This document shows, piece after piece, positions 11,753-21,639 of a stretch of DNA of 64,000 nt. Made by a program: the position numbers and the translations under genes. Each line of letters begins with the position of its first letter. The stretch's first letter is position 1. Source of the DNA: Microbacterium lacus (GTDB lineage: Bacteria; Actinomycetota; Actinomycetes; Actinomycetales; Microbacteriaceae); NCBI RefSeq assembly GCF_039531105.1, contig NZ_BAAAPK010000001.1, positions 1,178,001 to 1,242,000 of the forward strand. Reading direction: 5' to 3'. Under the pieces are notes generated by a model. That model ran no database searches, had not been told where the DNA came from, and saw nothing but the letters and a program-made list of their open reading frames with translations.

Positions 11753-12073
11753 ATGACGGGTTACCGTTCCGGCGTTCCCGACAATTGGTTCGTCGACCCG
11801 GTCCAGCTCGGGGTTCCCGGAGTCCGCCGGCCGCTGGCCGACGAAGAGGGCAACCCGCTCGGCTGGCAGACCGATGCGCTGTGCGCGCAGACCGACCCAG
11901 AGGCGTTCTTCCCCGAGAAGGGCGGATCGACCCGCGACGCGAAGAAGATCTGCACGACGTGCGACGTCCGGGGCGAGTGCCTCGAGTACGCGCTGCAGAA
12001 CGACGAGCGCTTCGGCATCTGGGGCGGCCTGAGCGAGCGCGAGCGCCGCAAGCTCAAGCGCCGCGCCAGCTGA
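11753..12073 (+). CDS. whiB2: WhiB2/WhmD-type iron-sulfur regulator
   Basis: 106 residues from ATG at 11753, with AAGGAG 6 bases upstream; an in-frame ATG at 11654 lies over the promoter region. The four cluster-binding cysteines are C44, C67, C70 and C76 (C-x22-C-x2-C-x5-C), followed by the GIWGGLSERERRKLKRR turn and basic tail. The family binds a [4Fe-4S] cluster and works with the primary sigma factor. WhiB2/WhmD in mycobacteria and WhiB in Streptomyces control septation and cell division. Length, N-terminal extension and neighbourhood next to manA support WhiB2 rather than WhiB1, which is encoded at 51158-51406. Confidence 0.9.
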   Translation: MTGYRSGVPDNWFVDPVQLGVPGVRRPLADEEGNPLGWQTDALCAQTDPEAFFPEKGGSTRDAKKICTTCDVRGECLEYALQNDERFGIWGGLSERERRKLKRRAS

Positions 12074-12150
12074 CCGGCTGAGCCGCAGAGCGATCCGGTC
12101 GCGTTCGCGCCCTCGCGGCGCGTGCGCGCGGCTCGTCGCCGCCGCCGACC

Positions 12151-12156
12151 TAGGCT
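12151..12156 (+). promoter_or_regulatory. Leaderless -10 box before glycosyltransferase
   Basis: TAGGCT lies 9 bases before ATG 12166, and no ribosome-binding site is seen in between. The spacing suggests a leaderless or near-leaderless transcript. Confidence 0.45.
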
Positions 12157-12165
12157 GACCACGTC

Positions 12166-15012
12166 ATGCCCGCCAGAGTCCACGCCATCCTCGTCGTGCG
12201 CCCCGACGGTCGCACGCCGGCGGCGCACCACCTGCGCCGCACGCTCGCGGCCCTGGGCGAGCAGACGCGGCGCGTCGATGCGCTCACGATCGTCGCGTGC
12301 GGTGACGACCCGGGTGTCGCCGCCGTGGCTGCCGCGTCCGGGGCCGAATCGGTGATCACGGCGCCCGCGTCCACGACGTTCGCTGCGGCGACCGCGATGG
12401 CGACCCTGCGCGTGACGGGCGACGCGGTGTGGTTGCTCGCGCAGGACACCGCTCCCGAGCCGGAGGCGCTGGCCCGCCTCGTCGGCGCCCTCGAGCTCGG
12501 CCCGTCGGTGGCCTTCGTCGCGCCCAAGCTCGTCCGCTGGGACGACCGCACGTCGATCGTGTCACTCGGGGTCAGCATGACCGGCTTCGGCCGCACGATC
12601 GAACTGGCCGATGACGAACTCGACCAGGGTCAGCACGACGCCCGCGAAGACGTCCTCGGGTCCGACATCCGCGGAGTGCTCGCCCGCACCGACGCATGGC
12701 GGTCGCTCGGCGGCCTCGACCGATCGCTCTCGGGAGCGGACGAAGGTCTGGACCTCGGCGTGCGCGCACGATTGAGCGGGGCCCGCGTGCTGCTGGTCCC
12801 CACCGCCCTCGTCGCGGTCGCCGGTGACGGCGTGGCGGGGCTCCCTGCCCCGCTCACCGCTCCGCGGCGCCGCAGGCGCGCCTTCGCCTCCCGCACCGCC
12901 CAGCTGCACCGCCGACTCGTGTACGCCTCACCGGTCGCGGTGTTCTTCCTCTGGCTCGCCATCCTGCCGATCGCGGTGTGGCGAACGATCCTCCAGCTCG
13001 TGCGGAAGCAGCCCGGATTCGTGATCCCCGAGTGGCAGGCGGCGCTGGCGGCCCTGGTCCGACTGCCGTCCGTCGCACGCGCTCGCACACGGATCCGCAC
13101 GTCGCGCGCCGCGTCGTGGGCGCAGATCACTCCGTTGCGCGTCTCGCAGCGCGACCTGCGCGAGCAGCTCGACGACGATGCGGACTCGATCGATCCCGCA
13201 CGACGCGGTGACCTGCGCTTCTTCACCGGCGGTGGCGCCTGGCTCGTGCTCGGGGCGATCGTCGTGTCGATCGCGGCCTTCCCGGCGCTCGCCGCGTGGA
13301 CGGTGCTCGGCGGGGGCGGACTGCAGCCGCTCGTGGCCGGCGTCGCGCAGCTGTGGGCCGAGGCGGCCTACGGCCTGCGCGCATCGGGCTTCGACACGAT
13401 CGGCCCGGCCGACCCGTTCGCCGCCGTCCTCGCTGTCGTGGGCACGCTCTGGCCCTTCGACCCGTCCCGCGCCCTCGTGATCGTGTGGCTCGCCGCCCTG
13501 CCCCTCGCGGCGCTCGGCGGCTGGTTCGCCGCCACGCGCGTGACCGACCGCTCCGTGCTGCGGTTCGCGGGCGGCGCGCTCTGGGCGCTCGCGCCGACCT
13601 TCCTGGCCGCCCTCACGCAGGGACGGCCGAGCGCCGTGCTCGCGCACCTCCTGCTGCCCTGGCTGTTCTACGCCGGCTCGGTCGCGCAGCGCTCCTGGGT
13701 CGCGTCCGGAGCCGCATCCCTCCTCTTCGCCGCCGTGATCGCGTGCGCACCCTCGCTCGCCCCTGCTCTGGTCGTCGCGCTCGTCGGGGCGATCGTGCTC
13801 ACCGTGGTGCTCCGCCGCGGGCGCGGCGTCGCGCGACTCATCTGGATCGCCGTGCCGGGGGCCCTGCTGGCGGCGCCCCTCGTGTGGCGTCAGCTGCGCA
13901 CCGGCAATGCGTGGGGGCTGCTCGCCGACCCGGGTCTGGGGTGGGCGGGGCCGCAAGTGGCGGCGGATGCCGCGGGGCGGGCGCTGCTGGCCGCCGGCAT
14001 CCCGACCCCCGACCTGGTCGGCTGGGCGGGGTTCCTGCCGGGCGTGCCGACGTGGTGGGTGCCGCTGCTCGCGGCGCCCGTCGCGCTGCTCGCGGTCATC
14101 GCCCCGCTCACGCAGCGCTGGGCGGCCGGCATCACCCTGCTGGTGATCACGGCGCTCGGCCTCGCGACCGCGTTCGGGGCGGTCGGCATCTCGGTCGCGT
14201 TCGCGCAGTCGTTCCCCGTCGCGCTCTGGCCCGGGACCGGACTCAGCCTCGCCTGGCTCGGCGCGGTCGGCGGCGCGCTCGCAGCCCTCGATGCCGGGCT
14301 CGCACCGCGGCTCGCCGCGGTGCGCACGGTTGCGGCGACCGTCGCGATGGTCGGTGTGCTCGTGCTCGCCGTTCCGGCGCTCACGTCGATGGCGCGGGGC
14401 ACATCCCTTCTCACGAACGGCCCGGCGAGCACCCTGCCGGCGTACGTGGCCGCGGCGGGCCGGGAGGATCCGGAAGTGGGGACGATCATCCTCACCCCGC
14501 AGAACGAGGGCGGCGTGTCGGCGCAGGTCGTGTGGGGCGGGAGTCAGACCCTGAACGGACAGGCGACGATCCTGTCGACGCGCACGGCCGGCATCCCCTC
14601 AGACGACGAAGTGGCGGACCTCACCGCGAACCTGGTGACCTCATCCGCGGAGGACGTCGTCGGAGACCTCGCCGCGGACGGGGTGAGCTTCGTCCTCCTG
14701 GCCCCGGCCGCCGCGCCCGAGTCCGACCTCTCGCGCGCCTTCCGGCTCTCCGCCGAGACCGCGCTCAACCAGCGCGACGGCCTCGACGCCGTGGGCGATA
14801 CCGCGAAGGGCGCGCTCTGGCGCGTGACCCAGGACGTTCAGCCGCGCGCCTCGGCGTCGGCATCCGTCCACGACCTGTCCCGCACGATCGGACTCGTGCA
14901 GCTCGGCGCGGTGCTCGTGGCGCTGCTGCTCGCGATCCCGACGGCGGCGTCGCGTCGCGAAGCCCGCCGCGCGCCCCGCGTCGTGGGACCGCACTGGAGG
15001 GAAGGCCGATGA
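12166..15012 (+). CDS. Large membrane protein with glycosyltransferase-2-like N-terminus
   Basis: 948 residues. About 1-240 resemble a GT2 domain: an opening LVVRPDGRTP, LLAQDTAPEPEALARLV at the usual donor-metal site, and AFVAPKLVRWDD. The usual DxD/DDD is reduced to QDT, so catalysis is uncertain. The rest is a long membrane part with about 12 or more helices and a final helix near residue 915. It overlaps the DUF5719 gene by ATGA. The whiB2 - GT2 - DUF5719 - metallopeptidase - DUF3499 order is, to my knowledge, common in actinobacteria, but its function is not established. A role in envelope glycan assembly is likely. Confidence 0.82.
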   Translation: MPARVHAILVVRPDGRTPAAHHLRRTLAALGEQTRRVDALTIVACGDDPGVAAVAAASGAESVITAPASTTFAAATAMATLRVTGDAVWLLAQDTAPEPEALARLVGALELGPSVAFVAPKLVRWDDRTSIVSLGVSMTGFGRTIELADDELDQGQHDAREDVLGSDIRGVLARTDAWRSLGGLDRSLSGADEGLDLGVRARLSGARVLLVPTALVAVAGDGVAGLPAPLTAPRRRRRAFASRTAQLHRRLVYASPVAVFFLWLAILPIAVWRTILQLVRKQPGFVIPEWQAALAALVRLPSVARARTRIRTSRAASWAQITPLRVSQRDLREQLDDDADSIDPARRGDLRFFTGGGAWLVLGAIVVSIAAFPALAAWTVLGGGGLQPLVAGVAQLWAEAAYGLRASGFDTIGPADPFAAVLAVVGTLWPFDPSRALVIVWLAALPLAALGGWFAATRVTDRSVLRFAGGALWALAPTFLAALTQGRPSAVLAHLLLPWLFYAGSVAQRSWVASGAASLLFAAVIACAPSLAPALVVALVGAIVLTVVLRRGRGVARLIWIAVPGALLAAPLVWRQLRTGNAWGLLADPGLGWAGPQVAADAAGRALLAAGIPTPDLVGWAGFLPGVPTWWVPLLAAPVALLAVIAPLTQRWAAGITLLVITALGLATAFGAVGISVAFAQSFPVALWPGTGLSLAWLGAVGGALAALDAGLAPRLAAVRTVAATVAMVGVLVLAVPALTSMARGTSLLTNGPASTLPAYVAAAGREDPEVGTIILTPQNEGGVSAQVVWGGSQTLNGQATILSTRTAGIPSDDEVADLTANLVTSSAEDVVGDLAADGVSFVLLAPAAAPESDLSRAFRLSAETALNQRDGLDAVGDTAKGALWRVTQDVQPRASASASVHDLSRTIGLVQLGAVLVALLLAIPTAASRREARRAPRVVGPHWREGR

Positions 15013-16427
15013 CCGACCGCCCCGCCTTCCGATGGGCGACCACGAGCGCGCGGCTGCTGGCCGGCACGCTCGTGGCGATCGCGTTCGTGATCGCGGTCGT
15101 CACCTCGGTCTCGATCGCGTGGCCGACGCTGGGGCGAGAGCCCGCACAGGTCGCGGCCACCCCGGCGCCGGCCGACAGCGTCCTCGTGTGCACGGGCGGT
15201 GTCCTCGCGATCGGGCGGGACGCGGTGGATGCCTCGCGCATCGAGACCGCTGCGCCGCAGAGTGTGATCAGCGGAGTCGCGCAGGGCGACCCGACACCCT
15301 CGTCGGCGTCGCTGTCCGGACCGACGATCGACGGCGTCTCCGCGCCGACAGTCGTCGTCGCGGCCCCCGCGGCCGGCGCGCGGACCGACGTCGCGGCATC
15401 CGGATCCGCCACGGTCTCGGCCGACGATCTCCGCGGATTCGCCGCGTCCGCGTGCCGGCCCGCGCTCATGGAGTCGTGGCTCGTGGGCGGATCGGCCGCG
15501 ACCGGCGCGTCCGACGTCGTGCTGCTGGCGAACCCCGGCACCGTCCCCGCGACCGTGCAGCTCACCGTCTACGGTGCTGCCGGCGTGCAGAACCCGCCCG
15601 GCGGCACCGACCTCGTCGTCGCGCCCGGCGCGCAGATCGTCGTTCCGCTGGCCGGTCTCGTCCTCGGGGAGGAGAGCCCGGTGGTGCGGGTCACGGCGAC
15701 CGGCGCACCCGTGCAGGCGGCGCTGCAGACGAGCATCACCCGCACCCTCGTTCCGGGCGGCGTCGACCAGGTCGGCGCGATCGCCGCGTCGGCGAAGACC
15801 CAGGTGGTCCCCGGAGTCAGTGTGACGCAGAACCCCGGTGCGGACGGCGCCACCGGAACCGCGACGCTCGTGCGCATCCTCTCCGCCGACGCGGACACGA
15901 CCGTCACGATCACCGCGACCGCGATCGGGGCCGCGGCGGGGCCGCCCACGACCGAGACCGTGCCGGTCACCGCCGGCATCCCCACCGAGGTGGAGCTGCC
16001 GACCCTCGTCGCCGGCGACTACACCGTCGTCGTGACCGCCGAGTCACCCGTCGTGGCGGCCGTGTGGGAGACCACCGGATTCGGCGAGGGATCGGACTTC
16101 GCGTGGTACGCCGCCGCACCCGAAGTGGAGGCGCCGAGCCTGTTCGCCGCGCCGCCCGGCCCCGCGCCGGTCCTCGCGCTCGCGAATCCGACCGACACAG
16201 CGGTCACCGTGAGCGTGGACGCCGTGGACGGCGCGTTCGCCCAGCAGGTCACGGTCGCCCCCGGGGCGTCGGCCTCGGTGCAGCTCACCGCCCGGACCGT
16301 CTACCGGCTCAGCACCGAGGGGGGCGGCATCCGCGCGGGTCTCACGCAGAGCGGCGACGGCGCGCTCGCAGGATTCCCGGTGTGGCCGTCGGATGCCGCC
16401 GCGGGCGAGATCACGGTCTACCCGTAG
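15009..16427 (+). CDS. DUF5719 family secreted/anchored protein
   Basis: 472 residues from ATG 15009, overlapping the upstream stop. An N-terminal transmembrane helix (about residues 13-38) anchors it, and the remaining 430 residues look extracytoplasmic: rich in Ala, Val and Thr with beta-sandwich-like repeats such as LLANPGTVPATVQLTVYG and LALANPTDTAVTVSVDA. No catalytic motif is visible. The overlap with the membrane glycosyltransferase suggests they work together at the cell surface. The family name is from recognition of the pattern and neighbourhood; the function is unknown. Confidence 0.8.
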   Translation: MTDRPAFRWATTSARLLAGTLVAIAFVIAVVTSVSIAWPTLGREPAQVAATPAPADSVLVCTGGVLAIGRDAVDASRIETAAPQSVISGVAQGDPTPSSASLSGPTIDGVSAPTVVVAAPAAGARTDVAASGSATVSADDLRGFAASACRPALMESWLVGGSAATGASDVVLLANPGTVPATVQLTVYGAAGVQNPPGGTDLVVAPGAQIVVPLAGLVLGEESPVVRVTATGAPVQAALQTSITRTLVPGGVDQVGAIAASAKTQVVPGVSVTQNPGADGATGTATLVRILSADADTTVTITATAIGAAAGPPTTETVPVTAGIPTEVELPTLVAGDYTVVVTAESPVVAAVWETTGFGEGSDFAWYAAAPEVEAPSLFAAPPGPAPVLALANPTDTAVTVSVDAVDGAFAQQVTVAPGASASVQLTARTVYRLSTEGGGIRAGLTQSGDGALAGFPVWPSDAAAGEITVYP

Positions 16428-16435
16428 CGCCGCAC

Positions 16436-16879
16436 TCAGAAGAAGCGGAACCGTTCCGGCCCGAGGTCCCACGGGTCGCGGCCGAGGTACTCCGCCGCGG
16501 CCCGGAAGACGCTGCTCTCGACCATCATGCGGCGGTGCAGGTCGTCGTCGCGGTGCAGGTGGCTCAGTCGCTCGATCGGGAGGCGGTACATGATGATGCG
16601 CTTCTCGTCGACCAGCGCCCGCCAGCGGGGGATGCCGTCGTCGTCCGTCGAGGGGGGCATGTCGCCGACCTCGAAGCTCACATCGCGCAGTTCGGGCCAG
16701 GCCGAACGGAGGAACTCCGCGGCCGTGCCGACAGCGAGGTCGAAGCGATCGACGCGGGTCTCCAGCGGCGGCAGCGGCGGGCGCACGATCGGACTCCGGC
16801 CCTCTCGGCCGTGGCGGCCGTGGCGGGACGGCCGGCGCGCGGGAGTGGGTGCATGCTCCTTGCTGCGCCGCCATGCCAT
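16436..16879 (-). CDS. Metallopeptidase-family protein lacking HExxH
   Basis: 147 residues with a basic, His/Arg-rich start, then the actinobacterial version of the zincin-like metallopeptidase family (RWRALVDEKRIIMYRLPIE; a C-terminal AAEYLGRDPWDLGPERF). Canonical members carry HExxH in the helix before that tail. Here the corresponding VESSVFRAAAEYLG has no such motif, so a classical zinc protease is unlikely. It converges with the DUF5719 gene and diverges from the DUF3499 gene. Confidence 0.75.
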   Translation of the reverse strand: MAWRRSKEHAPTPARRPSRHGRHGREGRSPIVRPPLPPLETRVDRFDLAVGTAAEFLRSAWPELRDVSFEVGDMPPSTDDDGIPRWRALVDEKRIIMYRLPIERLSHLHRDDDLHRRMMVESSVFRAAAEYLGRDPWDLGPERFRFF

Positions 16880-16924
16880 GCTCCGATCCTACGTCGCGGG
16901 GTCGCTCGCTGCGTCGGCGCCGGA

Positions 16925-16967
16925 AACCTGCGATGGCCCCACGAAATCTGAAGCGCCATCGCAGGTT
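16925..16967. repeat. 13-bp perfect inverted repeat in divergent gap
   Basis: AACCTGCGATGGC (16925-16937) and GCCATCGCAGGTT (16955-16967) are exact reverse complements around a 17-base loop. The element lies between the divergent metallopeptidase-family and DUF3499 genes. It has no T-tract, so it is more likely a regulator site or an interspersed palindromic repeat than a terminator. Confidence 0.7.
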
Positions 16968-17035
16968 GGTGTCGCCAACGTGGGGGAGGGGTGGGGTGCG
17001 CGGCGCGGCGGCGACGCGGGTGCGGCGGGCGCGGA

Positions 17036-17041
17036 TAGCGT
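17036..17041 (+). promoter_or_regulatory. Leaderless -10 box before DUF3499 gene
   Basis: TAGCGT lies 7 bases before ATG 17049, fitting a leaderless transcript. It also supports this short start over the longer open frame. Confidence 0.5.
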
Positions 17042-17048
17042 GGAGGCG

Positions 17049-17258
17049 ATGCGCGAACGACTCTGCTCGAAGGTGGGATGCGCCCGCGAGGCCGTCTCCA
17101 CCCTCACCTACGACTACGGCGACCAGATGGCGGTCCTCGGACCCCTCGGGTTCGGTGGCGACCCGCACGCCCACGACCTGTGCGCGATCCACACCGACCG
17201 GCTGTCGATGCCGAAGGGCTGGGTCGTCGTCCGTCACGAGACGCTCGCGCAGCGCTGA
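17049..17258 (+). CDS. DUF3499 family small protein
   Basis: 69 residues: [20 protein letters not shown], a central [18 protein letters not shown], and a [13 protein letters not shown] end. Two N-terminal cysteines (C6, C11) and a later C-x2-H (DLCAIH) look like a small zinc-binding site. DUF3499 proteins are widespread in actinobacteria between the manA/whiB2 region and ahcY; the function is unknown. ahcY begins 29 bases downstream, so co-transcription is likely. Confidence 0.85.
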   Translation: MRERLCSKVGCAREAVSTLTYDYGDQMAVLGPLGFGGDPHAHDLCAIHTDRLSMPKGWVVVRHETLAQR

Positions 17259-17287
17259 CGCGCCGGCCCGTCTGGGAGAATGGGCGG

Positions 17288-18748
<1,461 letters not shown>

Positions 18749-18757
18749 ACCCGCGGG

Positions 18758-19612
18758 TCAGCGCTCCGGGAACCCCCGTGGGGTGCCGGATGCCGATGCC
18801 GTGAGCGCGGCGACACGCTGGTCCTCGAGCTGAAGCGCGCGCAGCTCGCGGTCGCGGCGGACGGCGACCACCGCGCGGACGAACGTCTCCGCATCCACGG
18901 GAGGGACCGGGGACACGTGCTCCGACGCTTCCGCCGCGAGGGCCTGCGCGAGCCGGGCCCGCTGCGGCGGCTGCATCGCGTCGGCGTTCTGCACGAACTG
19001 CGCGATGCGGCGCGACAGGCGGTCGGGGAGGCGGGCCACATCGGCGGTGGGCGCCCATCCGGCGAGGGCGGGTGGCACCGGCGGAGCAGGCGGCGGCAGC
19101 TTCGGCGTGCGTGTGCGTTCCGAGTAGGTGCCGGCCATCAGGTCGCCGAGCCGCTGCGCGCGGGGTGTGAAGGCGCCGACGAGCGCGGCGACCGCCCCGA
19201 CCGTGAGCCAGATCTCGAACACGCCCACCAGTGCCCGGATGAACGCCTGCCGGAACCCGGACGCACCGCCGTCCGTGCGGACGATCCGTCCGCCCACGAC
19301 GAGCTTGCCGAGACTGCGTCCACGGGTGATCGTCTCGACCACGGTGGGGATCGCGACGGTCACGGTGACCAGGACCACGATCGTGAGGATCGGCAGGGTG
19401 ACGGCATCCAGCGCCCCCTGCCCGACGAGCCACATCGCGACCAGCGCGAGGAGCACGAAGACGACGACGCCCAGGAGAACGTCGATCAGCGCGCCCAACG
19501 CACGGAGGAAGTACCCGACCGGCTGCACGTCGAGCGCCACAGCCTCGCCCGTGAGGATCTCGTCCTGGGCGAGATCCACCACCCGGGCGGCAGGGGGTGT
19601 CGGTGCGGGCAT
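18758..19612 (-). CDS. RDD family membrane protein
   Basis: 284 residues from ATG 19612; the open frame upstream to 19735 overlaps the divergent gene and is not used. The RDD domain (about residues 24-155) has the YFLRALGALIDVLLG opening, three membrane helices and the RSLGKLVVGGRIVRTDGG loop. A Pro-rich linker and a charged C-terminal region of about 110 residues follow. The matching mycobacterial gene is Rv3695, next to a SpoIIM-like gene as here. Start sites of the two divergent genes are 17 bases apart. The transported solute, if any, is unknown. Confidence 0.87.
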   Translation of the reverse strand: MPAPTPPAARVVDLAQDEILTGEAVALDVQPVGYFLRALGALIDVLLGVVVFVLLALVAMWLVGQGALDAVTLPILTIVVLVTVTVAIPTVVETITRGRSLGKLVVGGRIVRTDGGASGFRQAFIRALVGVFEIWLTVGAVAALVGAFTPRAQRLGDLMAGTYSERTRTPKLPPPAPPVPPALAGWAPTADVARLPDRLSRRIAQFVQNADAMQPPQRARLAQALAAEASEHVSPVPPVDAETFVRAVVAVRRDRELRALQLEDQRVAALTASASGTPRGFPER

Positions 19613-19615
19613 GCG

Positions 19616-19624
19616 TACAGTTAA
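19616..19624. promoter_or_regulatory. Overlapping divergent leaderless -10 boxes
   Basis: On plus, TACAGT (19616-19621) lies 7 bases before the SpoIIM-like ATG 19629. On minus, TTAACT (19624-19619) lies 6 bases before the RDD ATG at 19612. The boxes share three bases, so only one gene can be initiated at a time. Confidence 0.55.
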
Positions 19625-19628
19625 CCGC

Positions 19629-20624
19629 ATGGACCTCGACGCTCTGGCGGCCGCGCGCGGCGCCGAGTGGGCGCGGCTGGACGAGCTCAGTCGCTCGCGC
19701 CGGCTGTCCGGGAGCGAGGTCGACGAGCTCGTCACGCGCTACCGTGCGGCATCCGCGGATCTCGCCGACATCAAGACGTCCGCCGGCCGCACCGCGCACG
19801 GCGACCATGTCTCGACGATGCTCGCCCGGGCGCGGCTGCGCCTGACCGGGGCTCCGGAGAACGTGCTGCGGCAGATTCCGCGGTTCTTCGCGCTGCAGCT
19901 GCCCGCGGCGCTGTACCGGGTGCGGTGGACGACGCTCGTGATCGCCGTGCTGTTCATCGCGGTGACCGCGCTCGTCGCGTTCTGGATCTCGGGTGATGAG
20001 GCGCTCGTCGCGTCTCTCGGCAGCCGGGCGCAGTTGGAGTACTACGCCGAGAACGAGTTCACGGGGTACTACAGCGAGAACCCGGCCGCCGTGTTCGCCG
20101 GGACGGTGTGGACGAACAACGCGTGGATCGCCGCGCAGTGCGTTCTTTTCGGCATCACCGGCATCTGGCCGATCATGGTGCTCGTGCAGAACGCCGTGGG
20201 CGTGGGCACCGCCGCCGCGGTCATGCTCGCGTTCGACCGCGGGGATGTGTTCCTGCTGTTCATCCTCCCGCACGGCCTGCTCGAGCTGACGTGCATCTTC
20301 GTCGCCGGCGCGGCGGGGCTTCATATCTGCTGGGCCTGGGTCGCCCCCGGACGGCGCTCCCGCGGGGAGGCGCTGGCCGCTGCCGGTCGCTCCCTCGCGA
20401 CGATCGCGCTCGGGCTCGTGATCGCCCTCGGACTGTCGGGCCTGATCGAGGGGTTCGTGACCGCCCAGCCCTGGCCGTGGCCCGTGAAGATCGGCATCGG
20501 CGCCCTCGCGCTCGGGGTCTTCGTGTTCTACATGGTCTTCGTCGGCGGCCGCGCGCATCGGCGCGGCGAGACGGGCGACGTGACCGAGTACGAGGCCGGC
20601 ACCCCCACGCTCACCGCCGGCTGA
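19629..20624 (+). CDS. SpoIIM/DUF95-like membrane protein
   Basis: 331 residues. A cytoplasmic helical N-terminus of about 95 residues is followed by about six transmembrane helices with the SpoIIM pattern: FAGTVWTNNAWIAAQCVLFGITG, LVQNAVGVGTAAAV and ILPHGLLELTCIFVAGAAG. SpoIIM in Bacillus acts with SpoIID/SpoIIP in peptidoglycan remodelling at the septum. In non-sporulating actinobacteria the DUF95 protein sits with RDD, MoxR and DUF58 genes (Rv3694c context). It ends in a strong hairpin terminator shared with the aquaporin gene. Confidence 0.87.
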   Translation: MDLDALAAARGAEWARLDELSRSRRLSGSEVDELVTRYRAASADLADIKTSAGRTAHGDHVSTMLARARLRLTGAPENVLRQIPRFFALQLPAALYRVRWTTLVIAVLFIAVTALVAFWISGDEALVASLGSRAQLEYYAENEFTGYYSENPAAVFAGTVWTNNAWIAAQCVLFGITGIWPIMVLVQNAVGVGTAAAVMLAFDRGDVFLLFILPHGLLELTCIFVAGAAGLHICWAWVAPGRRSRGEALAAAGRSLATIALGLVIALGLSGLIEGFVTAQPWPWPVKIGIGALALGVFVFYMVFVGGRAHRRGETGDVTEYEAGTPTLTAG

Positions 20625-20637
20625 CCCCGGCAAAGCG

Positions 20638-20670
20638 AAAGGGCCGGCCGCGAAGCGGACCGGCCCTTTT
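20638..20670. terminator. Bidirectional rho-independent terminator
   Basis: AAAGGGCCGG (20638-20647) pairs with CCGGCCCTTT (20660-20669), with a 12-base loop between the arms. A short A-run precedes it and a T-run ends it, so it can work on both strands. It serves the SpoIIM-like gene on + and aqpZ on -. Confidence 0.85.
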
Positions 20671-20683
20671 CGGCAGAGCAGAC

Positions 20684-21496
20684 TCAGGCCTTCTTGCGGG
20701 TCCCGTCGAACAGCGCCCGGTAGGCGAAGCCGGCGATGAGACCGCCGATGATCGGGAACACGATGAACACCCACACCTGGCTGAACGCCAGGCCGCCGCC
20801 GTACACCGCGGTCGCGATCGAACGGGCCGGGTTCACCGACGCGTTGTCGATGGGGATGATCGCGAGGTGGATGAGCACGAGGGTCAGACCGATCGCGAGG
20901 CCCGCGAAGTTCGAGCCGCGCGTGGAGTGCGTGACACCGAGGATCACCGTGACGAACAGCGCCGTGAACAGCACCTCGACGATGATCGCCGCACCCAGGC
21001 CGAAGCCGCCGGGGGAGAGCTCACCGAAGCCGTTGCTCGCGAACCCGCCGTCCTGCGCCGCGGACAGCCAGCCGTCCGGGCCGAAGATGCCGATCAGCAC
21101 GATCAGGGTCGTCGCGACGAGACCGCCGACGATCTGGGCGATCACGTAGGGGATGACGCTCTTCCAGGGGAAGCGACCCGCGGCCGCGAGGCCCAGGGTC
21201 ACGGCCGGATTGAAGTGGCCACCCGAGATCGGACCGAACGCGTACGCGCCCGCGATCACGGTGATGCCGACGGCGAGGGCGACGCCGGTGAAGCCGACGC
21301 CGAGCGAAGTGCCGTTGTCGCTCGCGCCGAAGTTCGCAGCGAACAGGGCCGTGCTGATGACGCCGAGGACCAGCAGCAGGGTGCCGAACGCCTCAGCGAT
21401 GAGGGTGGCCGCGGTCGAGGGTCCGGCCGGGACCTCCGCGGGGGTGTGATCGAGCTCGGTCGGCTCGACGGGCTTGTCAGGACGCGGGTCGCTCAT
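20684..21496 (-). CDS. aqpZ: Aquaporin Z-type water channel
   Basis: 270 residues of the MIP family with six helices and both half-helix motifs: GHFNPAVTLG and SVNPARSIAT. The selectivity filter can be read: a His in LIHLAIIPIDNASVNPARS, as in E. coli AqpZ, argues for water rather than glycerol. Compared with AqpZ it has an N-terminal extension of about 25 residues and a Gly-rich loop after helix 3 (about residues 140-165). AGAAGGAG lies about 10 bases before the ATG. It sits inside a module otherwise made of MoxR, DUF58, RDD and SpoIIM-like genes, near the osmotically relevant mtrAB. Confidence 0.92.
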   Translation of the reverse strand: MSDPRPDKPVEPTELDHTPAEVPAGPSTAATLIAEAFGTLLLVLGVISTALFAANFGASDNGTSLGVGFTGVALAVGITVIAGAYAFGPISGGHFNPAVTLGLAAAGRFPWKSVIPYVIAQIVGGLVATTLIVLIGIFGPDGWLSAAQDGGFASNGFGELSPGGFGLGAAIIVEVLFTALFVTVILGVTHSTRGSNFAGLAIGLTLVLIHLAIIPIDNASVNPARSIATAVYGGGLAFSQVWVFIVFPIIGGLIAGFAYRALFDGTRKKA

Positions 21497-21639
21497 GACT
21501 CGAAGCTCCTTCTGATCGGAACGGGCGGCGGATCCGCCGACCCAGAGCCTAGGGCATGCTCAGCAACTTCCCAGGGAGCGTGGTCGGCAGGGCGCGGATG
21601 CCGGTCATCCGGCGTCATGTTCGTCCCGTCGCGGCGGCG

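Noticed and set aside
13296..15008. Apparent extension of the DUF5719 protein into the upstream gene
   Set aside because: Shadow frame of the large membrane protein; ATG 15009 overlaps its stop and starts a good membrane anchor.
21597..21617. Small hairpin GATGCCGG/CCGGCGTC after the DUF58 gene as a terminator
   Set aside because: Stem has a mismatch, is short and has no T-run; the heptamer GGATGCC is common in this DNA, so support is too weak.
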